DNA of 16,232 nucleotides, taken from positions 1-16,232 of the forward strand of contig DIUK01000106.1 of the NCBI GenBank assembly GCA_002422995.1, in the 5' to 3' direction. Shown piece after piece: positions 6,714-16,031 of this stretch (position 1 is the stretch's first letter; the number at the start of each line of letters is the position of its first letter). The notes beneath the pieces were generated by a model. That model was not told where the DNA came from. It did no database searches and worked only from the letters and a program-made list of their open reading frames with translations. Source of the DNA: Rhodocyclaceae bacterium UBA6160 (lineage in GTDB: Bacteria; Pseudomonadota; Gammaproteobacteria; Burkholderiales; Rhodocyclaceae). Position numbers and translations under genes: made by a program.

Positions 6714-8156
6714 TTATGCCGTACCACCTACGGTAAGCCCGTCAATTCTTAAGGTTGGTTGTCCTACCCCGACGGGTACGCTTTGACCATCTTTGCCACA
6801 AGTGCCCACGCCGGGATCTAATGCCAGATCGTTGCCTATCATTGATACGCGCATCATTGCATCTGGGCCGTTGCCAATGAGGGTTGCACCTTTCACAGGC
6901 GTCGTGATTTTCCCATTTTCAATCAGATAGGCTTCGGCTGTAGAAAAGACAAACTTTCCACTAGTGATATCCACTTGGCCACCACCAAAGTTAGCGGCAT
7001 AAATACCGTTTTTGACAGAGCGAATTATTTCTTGCGGGTCATGGTTGCCATTCATCATCATGGTATTGGTCATGCGCGGTAAAGGCAGGTGAGCAAAGGA
7101 TTCTCGACGGCCGTTACCTGTGGGTGCCATGCCCATTAGCCGAGCATTGAGACTGTCTTGCAAGTAGCCCACAAGGATGCCATTTTCAATGAGCACTGTG
7201 CGCTGGGTTGGGTTGCCTTCATCGTCTATGGTGAGTGAGCCACGGCGGTCAGGCAAAGTACCATCATCAACAACCGTGACACCTTTGGCTGCGACGCGTT
7301 GTCCGATACGACCAGCGAAAGTTGAGCTGCCTTTGCGGTTAAAGTCACCTTCTAAACCATGTCCTACGGCTTCGTGTAGCAGTATGCCTGGCCACCCAGG
7401 CCCCAGAACTACAGTCATTTCACCTGCGGGTGCGGGTTTGGCGGCAAGGTTTATGCTGGCTTGATGAACTGCATTGTGCGCATACTCACGCAACCGTTCG
7501 TCATTAAAGTGGGTATAGTCAAAACGCCCGCCTCCGCCCGATGATCCTTGCTCGCGACGTCCGTTTTCTTCCATGATGACAGTAATGGATACACGTACTA
7601 AAGGCCGCACATCGGCTGCCATGTGACCATCTGAGCGTGCGACTAGAATGACTTCCCAAGTGCCTGCGATATGTGCCATAACCTCTTTGACGCGAGGATC
7701 AGCTGCGTGGGCAATGGTCTCTAATCGTTCTAACAGAGATACTTTCTCTGCATCTTTAAGTGAACTAATCGGATCGCCAGCAGCGTACAAAGCTGCCGAT
7801 GCCCGGTGATGTTGCAACGCCGGTGCCAAGCGATGGGCGCCTGCAGAGGCGATTGCACGCGTAGTACCGGCGGCAGTTTGCAAGGCACTCAAGCTAATGT
7901 CGTCAGAATAAGCGAAGGCTGTTTTTTCTCCTGATATCGCGCGGATGCCTACGCCTTGTTCGATATTAAAGCTACCTGATTTCACGATGCCTTCTTCTAG
8001 ACTCCAAGCCTCTGAGCGGGCATATTGAAAATATAGATCTGCAAAATCAACGTGATGACTCATTAGCTGTTCGAAAACACGCTCTAATTTGTATGGTGCT
8101 AAGTCATAGGGTGCAAGAAGCGTTTCTTCAGCAATTTTGAAGTGTGAGTTATGCAT
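6714..8156 (-). CDS. tldD: Metalloprotease TldD
   Basis: A 480-residue protein, the usual length for TldD (E. coli is 481). The zinc-protease motif HEAVGHGLEGD sits at residues 261-271, with HExxxH at 261-266. Cys453 in GTCGKDGQ matches the third metal ligand known for TldD. Other family blocks are SGGGGRFDY at 206-214, VLGPGWPGILLHEA at 250-262, and NGRRESFAHLPLPRMTNT at 348-365. TldD and TldE (PmbA) form a heterodimer that degrades unfolded peptides, matures some peptide antibiotics such as microcin B17, and processes the CcdA antitoxin; it acts in the cytoplasm. TldE is not in the window. The start ATG 8154-8156 has AAGGAA at 8161-8166 four bases upstream. It follows the nitrilase gene by 47 bp and likely belongs to the yhdP-nit-tldD operon. 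Confidence 0.96.
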   Translation of the reverse strand: MHNSHFKIAEETLLAPYDLAPYKLERVFEQLMSHHVDFADLYFQYARSEAWSLEEGIVKSGSFNIEQGVGIRAISGEKTAFAYSDDISLSALQTAAGTTRAIASAGAHRLAPALQHHRASAALYAAGDPISSLKDAEKVSLLERLETIAHAADPRVKEVMAHIAGTWEVILVARSDGHMAADVRPLVRVSITVIMEENGRREQGSSGGGGRFDYTHFNDERLREYAHNAVHQASINLAAKPAPAGEMTVVLGPGWPGILLHEAVGHGLEGDFNRKGSSTFAGRIGQRVAAKGVTVVDDGTLPDRRGSLTIDDEGNPTQRTVLIENGILVGYLQDSLNARLMGMAPTGNGRRESFAHLPLPRMTNTMMMNGNHDPQEIIRSVKNGIYAANFGGGQVDITSGKFVFSTAEAYLIENGKITTPVKGATLIGNGPDAMMRVSMIGNDLALDPGVGTCGKDGQSVPVGVGQPTLRIDGLTVGGTA

Positions 8157-8203
8157 GAAATTCCTTATGAGCCTTGTAGTTCAAATGATTTTTGAATCGA
8201 AAC

Positions 8204-8998
8204 CTAAAAAACACGGTGTTGTAGCGCAGGCAAACGAGTGCGGATATCTATCATTTTTTGCGCGTCAAAGTCAGCAGTAATAAGGCCTTCGCCTTTTTCA
8301 ATGCGCGCCAGAACAACCCCCCAAGGGTCAATGATCATACTGTTTCCGTGTGTTAAACGACCATTTGGATGGCGGCCGCCTTGTGCGGCAGCAACAACAT
8401 AACATTGATTTTCAATGGCGCGTGCACGAAGTAAGGTTTCCCAATGGGCTTGGCCTGTGGTTTCCGTAAACGCGGCGGGAACGACGATAAGAGAAATAAC
8501 ACCCATGCCCCGATAAAGTTCTGCAAAACGTAGGTCATAGCAAATAGAAAGACCCATTTTCCCGCAAGGTGTCTCGCAAGTGACTATGTCACGTCCTGGC
8601 TCGATGGTAAGCGATTCGTCATAATGTTCCTCGTCTTTGTGAAAGCCAAAGAGATGTATTTTGTCGTAACGCGCAACACGTTCCCCATCTGGATTAAAGA
8701 CCAGGCAACTATTGCGTAGTTTGGTTGAATCATTGGCCGCAAGGGGTAGTGATCCGCCCACGATCCAAAGCTGATGCCTTTGCGCCATTTGTACCAAGAA
8801 CGTTTGTATTGGACCATGGCCTTCAGTTTCTCGTGCAGCTAGTCGCGCAGCATCTGTTGCACCAATCATTGGAAAGTACTCAGGCAAGACGACTAGCTTT
8901 GCGCCTTCGCTGGCCGCTGAAATAATCAGTCGTTCGGCAGCTGCAACATTTTCCGAGATGTCGGGCGTAGATATCATCTGAATGGCGGCAAGTTTCAT
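8204..8998 (-). CDS. Nitrilase-superfamily carbon-nitrogen hydrolase (Nit1/Nit2-like omega-amidase or deaminated-glutathione amidase)
   Basis: A 264-residue carbon-nitrogen hydrolase with the full catalytic triad in family context: Glu40 in VVLPEYFP, Lys113 in YDKIHLFGF, and Cys153 in GLSICYDLRFAELYR. A supporting Glu (near 187) lies in HWETLLRARAIENQCYV. The sequence style (RYDKIHLFGFH, PAAFTETTGQAHWETLLRARA) matches the Nit branch, whose members hydrolyse deaminated glutathione or alpha-ketoglutaramate as metabolite repair enzymes. Which of these is the substrate cannot be told from sequence. The ATG (8996-8998) overlaps the yhdP stop in an ATGA arrangement (8995-8998), so translation is probably coupled to yhdP. 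E. coli has yhdP next to tldD without this gene between them. Confidence 0.92.
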   Translation of the reverse strand: MKLAAIQMISTPDISENVAAAERLIISAASEGAKLVVLPEYFPMIGATDAARLAARETEGHGPIQTFLVQMAQRHQLWIVGGSLPLAANDSTKLRNSCLVFNPDGERVARYDKIHLFGFHKDEEHYDESLTIEPGRDIVTCETPCGKMGLSICYDLRFAELYRGMGVISLIVVPAAFTETTGQAHWETLLRARAIENQCYVVAAAQGGRHPNGRLTHGNSMIIDPWGVVLARIEKGEGLITADFDAQKMIDIRTRLPALQHRVF

Positions 8999-11900
8999 GG
9001 TGTGCCTTTTGTTTCCTCTGGTTTTGTCACAGTTCTATCTGCTGAAATAGGTTGTGGAGACTGGGCACGCCGGGTACTCTCAATTTTCGGATTGGCTAAG
9101 GAACCTGTAATTTGGTAATCCATAGCAAATACTTGGCCAAAAGGATCTCTAAGTATTTTTTGTGCGGCCCAAACGGCAGCACCCGCAATTGGGCTGACAA
9201 TCATGGTACCCACGGCCACACTTTCACCGAGTGCTGGTTGAACTTCTGCGTGCATATCTTGTGTTTCATTAATGAGATTGATTTGGCCATCAAATAAAAT
9301 TTTGGCAGAGGGGGCGCGAATTTGTAAGTCTGTGGTGTTCATGATTCCTTTGTCGAGAGTGAATCCCCCTTTGATTTTGTCAAAGGCAAAACCCTTGCCA
9401 AATAGATCACGAAAATCCAAGGTGATACGGCGAATAAGTGTTTGAAAGTTAAGGATGCCAAGTAGCCTGCCTGCACCAGGATCTAGATCCTTGATTTGCC
9501 CTTGGTCTGTATTAATGCTCAAAAAGCCATTGAGACTGGGGTAATGAATAGCGAGAGGATCACCTTGCCAGCGGAGTTGTCCGTCTAGGTGAATTCGCTT
9601 ACTTTGCATGAACTCTGGATAACCTAGTCGGACTAGCGTTTTTTCAATTGCTGTTGAATCAAAAGCAAAATCAAGCTGAGTATCAGATTTTGAGTCGTTG
9701 TTTTTCCATCGGCCCTTGACCGTTAAATTGTCATTTTCATTCTTGAGGTTGATGAGGGTATTCCATGCGGCATCACGACTTTCCGCAGTGAGTGTCAGGC
9801 GTCCTAAAGATTGTTTCTTGAAAGAGAGTTCATCAACGCGAATATCCAGTGCCGGTAAATCGTTCCTTACAGTGCTTGTGCTGGCCTGCGACTTTGCTGA
9901 TTGCGCAAAGGATTCTGGTAAAGCAAATTTATCCAGGTTTGCCGTGAGTTTGCCTTTTCCTGTATCTAGCCAAGCTGCCTTGCCTGAGAGCTCCCTGCTT
10001 TTTATTTCCCCTCGCGTTGTTGCGTCGATTTGTTCGCCAGTGATGCGAACATCATGAAGGGTATTATCAAACAACGTGAGGTCAGCAATGCGTAGATCGA
10101 ATTGATATGGTGGCAATTTAGGCAGCGATGGTGATGTGGCTTGTGGATCACTGTTTGGTCTTGCCATCAGGATATTCCGCCAAGCATCTGCATCGAGTTT
10201 GGGCAGGTTTACCGCAACAACGACTTGTTGAGGTGCTGATGAGGGAGCTATGCCGCCTAGTGCAAGCATGCCCTGTGTTATTAATGGAGGAGACACATCC
10301 TGGCGTCGAACAAGTTGAAGTTGGGCTATAGAACCTATACGGACATCAATTTGGTCGCGTGGGATGGGTGTGAATGACGATTTTGTGGCTTTTTCGGTGA
10401 GAGGGGGGGGTAATGTGCGACGTTCAAATGTGAGATTTAGCGGATCTTTGCTGGATTTATTAAATGGTTCTGGCAAGCTGGATGAAATGCCAACCAAGTT
10501 TGATGTGATGGTAGCGTCCATGGTTTTATTTTTGATTTTTAAATTGCCCTGCCATTGCGCGCGACCCGAAAAATGATCAAGTGTCGGATGAGGCCATCTT
10601 TGTCGTAATTTTGCTGGCGTAATGTCGCCGACCAGATTTACCTGGACACTCCCATTGAGTGATTTGAGATTGGCAGCAATTGGCAGATCTAAAAATAAAC
10701 CACGAATTTCTTTTGCTTCAAGATGACTCTCAGAAAACTTCAGCACACCACGCACATTGGTTAAGGGTGGAAAGCTTTGATCAATATTGAGCTGATTATT
10801 GTCGACTTTGTATTGTCCAGCAATTCTGGATTGATCTAGATCTTTGAGGGGGAGATTCAGTACAAGATCAAGTTCGCCAATGCCTTTTGCCGTCATGGAT
10901 TCAGTAATGTGCCCTAGACGTTCGCCTACGCCGCTATTATTGATATAACGTAGAAAGTCTGCCGTCGATCCTTTTGCTTTTCCAGTAACTGTCAGCAGTT
11001 CCTCTATGGAAGACAAGTCTTTTATCTCAGCGCGAACATCACGTAAATCAACATCAAAAATTCGCCCTGAATGACCGCTGATGAGCATGCGTTCTCCCGC
11101 AAACAATAATTCCCCATTGATATTGGTAATTACTGGCCAATTATCGGCATAGTTAAGTTTGGCGTCCTGAAATTTTCCACGGACTTCAAATAGGCCACCC
11201 TTGTTTTTGCTGGGGCCACCCTTAAATGGAAAGTGAGTTAAATCGCCTTTCAGTACTAAATTTGCTTCGTTTACCGTTCCGCTGAGGATGCCATTTTTTA
11301 ACCAGTCTCGGGTATGCTGGCTCACCACTAAAGGGATATAGCGCCAGACAGCATTGCCATTTCCACGCGTGAGCCGCGCAGTGAGGTCAATTTGACCAGG
11401 TCCTTTGGGCAGGCTTTGCCAGGTGCCACTGGCTTCACCCGCCGCATCTTGATTGCTGAAATTGGCTTGAGTGAGGTTGATGCGAAAGCCTTGTGGCGTT
11501 TTATTCCATTTAAGCTCTGCTGCTAGGGTGTTCAATAAAATTTTTGGTTCAGAAAAAATGCTCGGCAAACTGATGTGGCTGTTTTTTCCATTTAATTGAA
11601 GGGTGCCGCTTTGATTGGTTCCTGCGATATGACCGTTGATACCAGAGAAGCTTTCAACAGTGCCTAATCCTCTCAAAGTCAGGTTTTTTAGGTTGCTATT
11701 AAGTGACCATTCCTGCAAATTATCAAATGGACCTTGCCAGACCAGGCTTAAATCTGTGATTTGCCCAGAAGGCGCATAGCGAAGTAGCTGAATACGTGTT
11801 GAAACTGGTAATGGAAGATAGTTGGCTATTTGTGCAATCACGCCTAAATCTAATTGGTTGGCAATAAAACGGCCATGGGGTTTAGGCTGTTGTTTTGACT

Positions 11901-13116
11901 GACCAAGAGATCTTAAGCCTGATAAATCCAAGCCGAGAAAGGAGGTGTCTGCAGCCAGACCGTTTTGCCAGCGCATGCTAATATCGGTTGATGGCAAGAT
12001 GAGCCCTTGCTGCGTAGCCAGCATGAGTTTTTTGCTTTCAACCGAAAATCCATCAACCAAACGTGTAGCGGAGAGTCTTCCGGTGAGTTGTTTTAAATCG
12101 AAGTCTGGGAGATTAGGCTGAAGCTGCATGCTGACATTAGCCAAGCTTACGTCTGCTGTCACTGTTTTTATTTGTGTTTGGCTAAAATCAACCCATAAGC
12201 GTAGTGCGCCAGTACCTTGCGGAATCGGGACGGGATAATCTATCCAGGCATGCCATCCTGCCAAGTCAGCTGTTTTTATTTCTACATAGGTTTTGCCATG
12301 CCAGGAGGAGAGTTGTTTTAAATCATCTCCGTGCAAATCCCCTCGGATATCGAGTTTTGATGCGAGTGACGATGGGGGCTCAGCCGTTAGTCCAAATTCA
12401 TGTAATTCACCTTTGTTCTCTAGACGGAAGTTCAGGTTTTTGAGAACCAGCGGAGGGGCTTCTCTTAGCGAATCTTGCCAGGAAAGTGTGGCGTGACGAA
12501 TAATGATTGAATGTTGGGTAAATAACCAGTGAGCAAATCCGCCCCCATCATTCTCTTGCGGTGTGATGTCTAGATTTGCAGCAAAAAAGTGTCCGGCTTT
12601 GTCACGGCTAATAACAATGCTGGGTGAAATAAACTCTAATCGGGCAAGCCGTAATTCGCCATGCAAAAGAGAGTTCCACGCAGGTTCTGCGACAACATGT
12701 TCTAGTGCTAGCAGTGTTTTTCCCTGCGGGCTGTGTATTTCTATACCCTTGATGTTAATTCTGGGTCTTAAGCCAACCCATTCTCCTTGCAAGGCACGAA
12801 TATGCACGGGTTGTTTGACGGCCTTGCTGATCGCTTTTTCTATGTCACTGCGGTAGTTTTCGATATATGGCAAAACACCATGGCGAACACTTAGGACAAA
12901 AAAGCCTAATAAAAAATAAAGCCCCAAGGCACCCCATAATGCGCCTCGCAATAGACTGAAAAAGCGCGGATTTTTTTCGAGCGTAGGAGGGGATTTGATC
13001 GCTAATTCCAACGTATGTTTCAAGGGCTCCTGTATTTTTGTACGCAGTTTCGACCAGCGCTTAATGCGAGGAGAGTGTGGATCAACGGCGTGGTATTCAG
13101 GAGAGGGATTAGACAT
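8995..13116 (-). CDS. yhdP: YhdP-family AsmA-like envelope protein
   Basis: A very large protein (1373 residues from ATG 13114-13116). An upstream in-frame GTG at 13150-13152 would give 1385; neither start has a clear Shine-Dalgarno sequence. About 54 mostly polar and basic residues precede a single membrane span at about 55-76 (LLRGALWGALGLYFLLGFFVLS), followed by a long, beta-rich, repetitive periplasmic domain. The C-terminus from residue 1216 carries the family hallmark: GRLLGILNFQTLIRRITLDF, then DLFGKGFAFDKIKGGF, and later VGTMIVSPIAGAAVWAAQKIL. E. coli YhdP (1266 residues) works with TamB and YdbH in moving phospholipid from inner to outer membrane and affects the permeability barrier. 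A Pro- and Lys-rich tail (last about 25 residues) ends the protein. It starts the operon yhdP-nit-tldD and is divergent from glnE. Confidence 0.94.
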   Translation of the reverse strand: MSNPSPEYHAVDPHSPRIKRWSKLRTKIQEPLKHTLELAIKSPPTLEKNPRFFSLLRGALWGALGLYFLLGFFVLSVRHGVLPYIENYRSDIEKAISKAVKQPVHIRALQGEWVGLRPRINIKGIEIHSPQGKTLLALEHVVAEPAWNSLLHGELRLARLEFISPSIVISRDKAGHFFAANLDITPQENDGGGFAHWLFTQHSIIIRHATLSWQDSLREAPPLVLKNLNFRLENKGELHEFGLTAEPPSSLASKLDIRGDLHGDDLKQLSSWHGKTYVEIKTADLAGWHAWIDYPVPIPQGTGALRLWVDFSQTQIKTVTADVSLANVSMQLQPNLPDFDLKQLTGRLSATRLVDGFSVESKKLMLATQQGLILPSTDISMRWQNGLAADTSFLGLDLSGLRSLGQSKQQPKPHGRFIANQLDLGVIAQIANYLPLPVSTRIQLLRYAPSGQITDLSLVWQGPFDNLQEWSLNSNLKNLTLRGLGTVESFSGINGHIAGTNQSGTLQLNGKNSHISLPSIFSEPKILLNTLAAELKWNKTPQGFRINLTQANFSNQDAAGEASGTWQSLPKGPGQIDLTARLTRGNGNAVWRYIPLVVSQHTRDWLKNGILSGTVNEANLVLKGDLTHFPFKGGPSKNKGGLFEVRGKFQDAKLNYADNWPVITNINGELLFAGERMLISGHSGRIFDVDLRDVRAEIKDLSSIEELLTVTGKAKGSTADFLRYINNSGVGERLGHITESMTAKGIGELDLVLNLPLKDLDQSRIAGQYKVDNNQLNIDQSFPPLTNVRGVLKFSESHLEAKEIRGLFLDLPIAANLKSLNGSVQVNLVGDITPAKLRQRWPHPTLDHFSGRAQWQGNLKIKNKTMDATITSNLVGISSSLPEPFNKSSKDPLNLTFERRTLPPPLTEKATKSSFTPIPRDQIDVRIGSIAQLQLVRRQDVSPPLITQGMLALGGIAPSSAPQQVVVAVNLPKLDADAWRNILMARPNSDPQATSPSLPKLPPYQFDLRIADLTLFDNTLHDVRITGEQIDATTRGEIKSRELSGKAAWLDTGKGKLTANLDKFALPESFAQSAKSQASTSTVRNDLPALDIRVDELSFKKQSLGRLTLTAESRDAAWNTLINLKNENDNLTVKGRWKNNDSKSDTQLDFAFDSTAIEKTLVRLGYPEFMQSKRIHLDGQLRWQGDPLAIHYPSLNGFLSINTDQGQIKDLDPGAGRLLGILNFQTLIRRITLDFRDLFGKGFAFDKIKGGFTLDKGIMNTTDLQIRAPSAKILFDGQINLINETQDMHAEVQPALGESVAVGTMIVSPIAGAAVWAAQKILRDPFGQVFAMDYQITGSLANPKIESTRRAQSPQPISADRTVTKPEETKGTP

Positions 13117-13232
13117 GTAAAAGGGGGAAAGAGATGATGCTATTAGAAGCACTCAAATCAGCTTAACAGCGCCAAAATAGCGTTCAACTAACTGTAGTTT
13201 CGAATTCTAACCGATGCGACATAGGCAATCTG
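13117..13232. promoter_or_regulatory. Divergent yhdP/glnE promoter region
   Basis: A 116-bp gap between two genes transcribed apart, so promoters for both should lie here or just inside. I do not see a convincing -35/-10 pair in either direction. On the - strand a TAGAAT hexamer (about 13203-13208) and TAATAG are candidate -10 elements but lack well-spaced -35 partners. A sigma-54-like match near 13160-13174 is off by one base in spacing and was rejected. Confidence 0.45.
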
Positions 13233-15992
13233 ATGACTGATCTACCCATAACGACGCTTTCATTAACACCCTGCAGGATTGCCTCTCGGTATTTTGATCG
13301 CTTATTTTCAAATAAACCTGATTTATCTGCAAAAGTTGCATTGTTGTTGGGTACTTCGGTAACGCGTGCAGAGTTGGTGCTTTGGCTTAAAGCTAAAGAA
13401 ACCCCAATGCCATTGAGCGAGGGAGAACTCAAGGTTTTATTGCGCGAGTTCAAAGTATGGGCATATGCACGCATAGCCAGCAGGGATTTGTGCGGTTTGG
13501 CGAGTTTGGCAGAAGTGACTGATGCCATGACCAGTATTGCGGAGTTGGCAATCGAAAAATCAGTTAGCGTGCTCACTAGCCATTTAGTTGCACGTTATGG
13601 CGTGCCACGTAATGACGAGGGTTTGGAGCAAGCCTTGATCGTGATTGGCATGGGCAAGCTAGGCGGCCGGGAGCTCAATGTTTCCTCTGATATTGATCTG
13701 ATTTTTGCCTACCCGGATGATGGCGAGACGGATGCGGCAAGTCCGGGTTCTCGCCGTATTGCCAACACCGACTTTTTTACCCGTTTGGGCCGTAGCTTGA
13801 TTAATGCCATTGCCGATGTGACTGAGAACGGTCAGGTTTTTCGGGTGGATATGCGCCTGCGCCCGAATGGTGATTCAGGGCCTTTGGTGTGCTCGTTTGG
13901 CATGCTGGAGAATTATTTCTTTACCCAAGGCCGAGAGTGGGAGCGCTACGCCTGGATCAAGGCGCGGCCACTGACGGGGAATCGTTTTGCTGAATTGGAA
14001 GCCATACGCCGCCCGTTTGTGTTCCGCAAATATCTCGATTTTGGCGCGATTAATGCCATGCGTGACCTGCATGCGCAGATTCGTCATGAGGTGATGAAAA
14101 AAGACCAGGCGGATAACGTCAAATTGGGGCCGGGCGGGATTCGCGAAATTGAGTTTATTGCGCAGGTTTTTCAGTTGATTCGTGGCGGTCGTGATCAGGC
14201 TTTGCAAATTCAGCCGACTTTATCGGTATTAAAACTGTTGGCTGACAATCAGACGCTCGCCGCAGAAACCAGTGAAGCACTGTCTTTGGCTTATGATTTT
14301 TTACGTCGGGTCGAACATCGCCTGCAATATCTGGATGACGCGCAAACACACCGTTTGCCAACCAGTCCGGAGGATCAGGCGCGGGTGGCGCAGGCCATGG
14401 GTTTTGCCGATTATGCGGCTTTGCTTTGCGTGTTAAATCAGCATCGGGCTGTGGTTTCGAGCCATTTTGACCAAGTTTTTTCCAGCCCGGATGGGGATCA
14501 GCATCATTTGGATGTCTTGTGGCGCAAAGCAGGCGGCGATATGCTCGATGGTGTGGCTACAGATAAAGCTGAGCTGGCGGAAAAAGAGGTGTTGGCCGAT
14601 GGCTTTGAGCGTCTGGGCTTTCGTGATCCCGTGCATGCGGCAACACAGTTGATGGCATTGCATGATGCGCCAAGGTATCGGCAGATGCCGGACGATATCC
14701 GGCGGCGCTTTGATGTGATTGTGCCGCGCTTGATTGAGGCGGTTACCAAAGAGCCTAATCCGGATGAAACCCTCATTCGGGGTTTGCAGTTTTTGGATGC
14801 CATCTCGCGGCGGGGTTCTTATTTGGCCTTGTTGCAGCAATATCCGCAAGCCTTGCAAAAAGTGGTCAATCTGTTGGGCAGTTCGCGCTGGGCTGCGAAT
14901 TACCTGGGGCAGCATCCCATCCTGCTCGATGAGTTGCTTGACCAGCGTTTGCTCGACGTCGTGCCGGATTGGTCGGCGTTTCGGGCGCAATTAAAAGAGG
15001 CTTTGGCCGCTTTTGAACCCGACACCGAGCGGCAAATGGATGTCTTGCGCGAGCAGCATCACGCGCAGGTGTTTCGTGTGCTCACGCAAGATATGGCAGG
15101 GCTGCTGACCGTTGAAAAGCTGTCTGATCATTTGTCCGAATTGGCCGATAGCCTGCTTGATGCTGCCTTGCTGTGTGCGTGGAAAAAGTTGCCCAAACGA
15201 CATCGCGAATCACCGCAGTTTGCCGTGATCAGCTATGGCAAATTGGGTGGCAAAGAGCTGGGTTATGCCTCCGATCTTGATTTGGTGTTTTTGTATGACG
15301 ATGCTGATCCTGATGCGGGTGAAATCTACTCCCGTCTGGGTACCCGGCTGAATACCTGGTTATCCGCGCAGACTTCGGCGGGGCAACTGTTTGAGACGGA
15401 TTTACGTCTGCGCCCGAATGGTGAAGCGGGTTTGGTGGTGAGCTCGGTCGCGGCTTTTCGCGATTATCAGTTCAAGTCTGCCTGGGTATGGGAGCATCAA
15501 GCGCTGACCCGGGCGCGCTATTCGGCAGGAGACATCAGGGTGGGGGCCGCTTTTGAGGCGATTCGTCACGAGGTTCTCTGTCGAGTGCGCGACTTGAATC
15601 AGCTCAAGACTGATGTGCTGGAGATGCGCCAGAAAATGCTGGATGCCCATGGCACGCGGGGCGATGAGCGTGGTACGGTGTTCAATCTGAAGCATGATCC
15701 GGGTGGTTTGATTGATGTGGAGTTCATTGTGCAATATCTGGTGCTGGGTTATTCGCATCAGCATGAGGCGCTGACGCGCAATCTGGGTAATATTGCGCTC
15801 TTGGGGATGGCGGCAGATTTTTCCTTGATTCCGTTTGACTTGGCGATTGAAGTGCGCGATGCCTATCGTGATTTTCGCCATCGACAACATGCCTTGCGCC
15901 TAAACTTTACCCAAGCGACGATCCCGCCCGACGAGGTTGCATTGCAGATTAACGCGGTGCGTCGCTTGTGGCGTACTGTATTTGAGTGTTGA
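13233..15992 (+). CDS. glnE: Bifunctional glutamine synthetase adenylyltransferase/adenylyl-removing enzyme
   Basis: A 919-residue protein close to the E. coli GlnE length (946). It has two homologous nucleotidyltransferase domains. The N-terminal adenylyl-removing domain carries GMGKLGGRELNVSSDIDLIF at 139-158 (metal-binding Asp153 and Asp155) and VDMRLRPNG at 205-213. The C-terminal adenylyltransferase domain carries SYGKLGGKELGYASDLDLVF at 667-686 (Asp681 and Asp683) and TDLRLRPNG at 722-730. GlnE adds AMP to, or removes it from, glutamine synthetase in response to glutamine and the PII protein GlnB, tuning nitrogen assimilation in the cytoplasm. The ATG at 13233 has only a weak AGG upstream (13224-13226). 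Base use changes within the gene: roughly the first 370 nt are AT-richer than the rest. It ends 39 bp before argJ on the same strand. Confidence 0.97.
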   Translation: MTDLPITTLSLTPCRIASRYFDRLFSNKPDLSAKVALLLGTSVTRAELVLWLKAKETPMPLSEGELKVLLREFKVWAYARIASRDLCGLASLAEVTDAMTSIAELAIEKSVSVLTSHLVARYGVPRNDEGLEQALIVIGMGKLGGRELNVSSDIDLIFAYPDDGETDAASPGSRRIANTDFFTRLGRSLINAIADVTENGQVFRVDMRLRPNGDSGPLVCSFGMLENYFFTQGREWERYAWIKARPLTGNRFAELEAIRRPFVFRKYLDFGAINAMRDLHAQIRHEVMKKDQADNVKLGPGGIREIEFIAQVFQLIRGGRDQALQIQPTLSVLKLLADNQTLAAETSEALSLAYDFLRRVEHRLQYLDDAQTHRLPTSPEDQARVAQAMGFADYAALLCVLNQHRAVVSSHFDQVFSSPDGDQHHLDVLWRKAGGDMLDGVATDKAELAEKEVLADGFERLGFRDPVHAATQLMALHDAPRYRQMPDDIRRRFDVIVPRLIEAVTKEPNPDETLIRGLQFLDAISRRGSYLALLQQYPQALQKVVNLLGSSRWAANYLGQHPILLDELLDQRLLDVVPDWSAFRAQLKEALAAFEPDTERQMDVLREQHHAQVFRVLTQDMAGLLTVEKLSDHLSELADSLLDAALLCAWKKLPKRHRESPQFAVISYGKLGGKELGYASDLDLVFLYDDADPDAGEIYSRLGTRLNTWLSAQTSAGQLFETDLRLRPNGEAGLVVSSVAAFRDYQFKSAWVWEHQALTRARYSAGDIRVGAAFEAIRHEVLCRVRDLNQLKTDVLEMRQKMLDAHGTRGDERGTVFNLKHDPGGLIDVEFIVQYLVLGYSHQHEALTRNLGNIALLGMAADFSLIPFDLAIEVRDAYRDFRHRQHALRLNFTQATIPPDEVALQINAVRRLWRTVFEC

Positions 15993-16031
15993 ATTTGAGT
16001 ATTAAATATATCGAAAGGTTGAAGAATAGTT

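Noticed and set aside
8180..8196. Inverted repeat TTCAAA-N5-TTTGAA between the nitrilase gene and tldD
   Set aside because: The stem is almost all A-T and no T-run follows on the - strand, so it is not a convincing terminator.
13160..13174. Second sigma-54-like element on the - strand between yhdP and glnE (TGGCGC followed by AGCTG)
   Set aside because: The GG and GC dinucleotides are separated by 9 rather than 10 bases, a spacing that RpoN promoters do not tolerate well.
13184..13576. A long - strand open frame (130 codons) overlapping the 5' end of glnE
   Set aside because: It lies opposite a well-supported glnE reading frame, has no recognisable protein features, and is best explained as a shadow frame.
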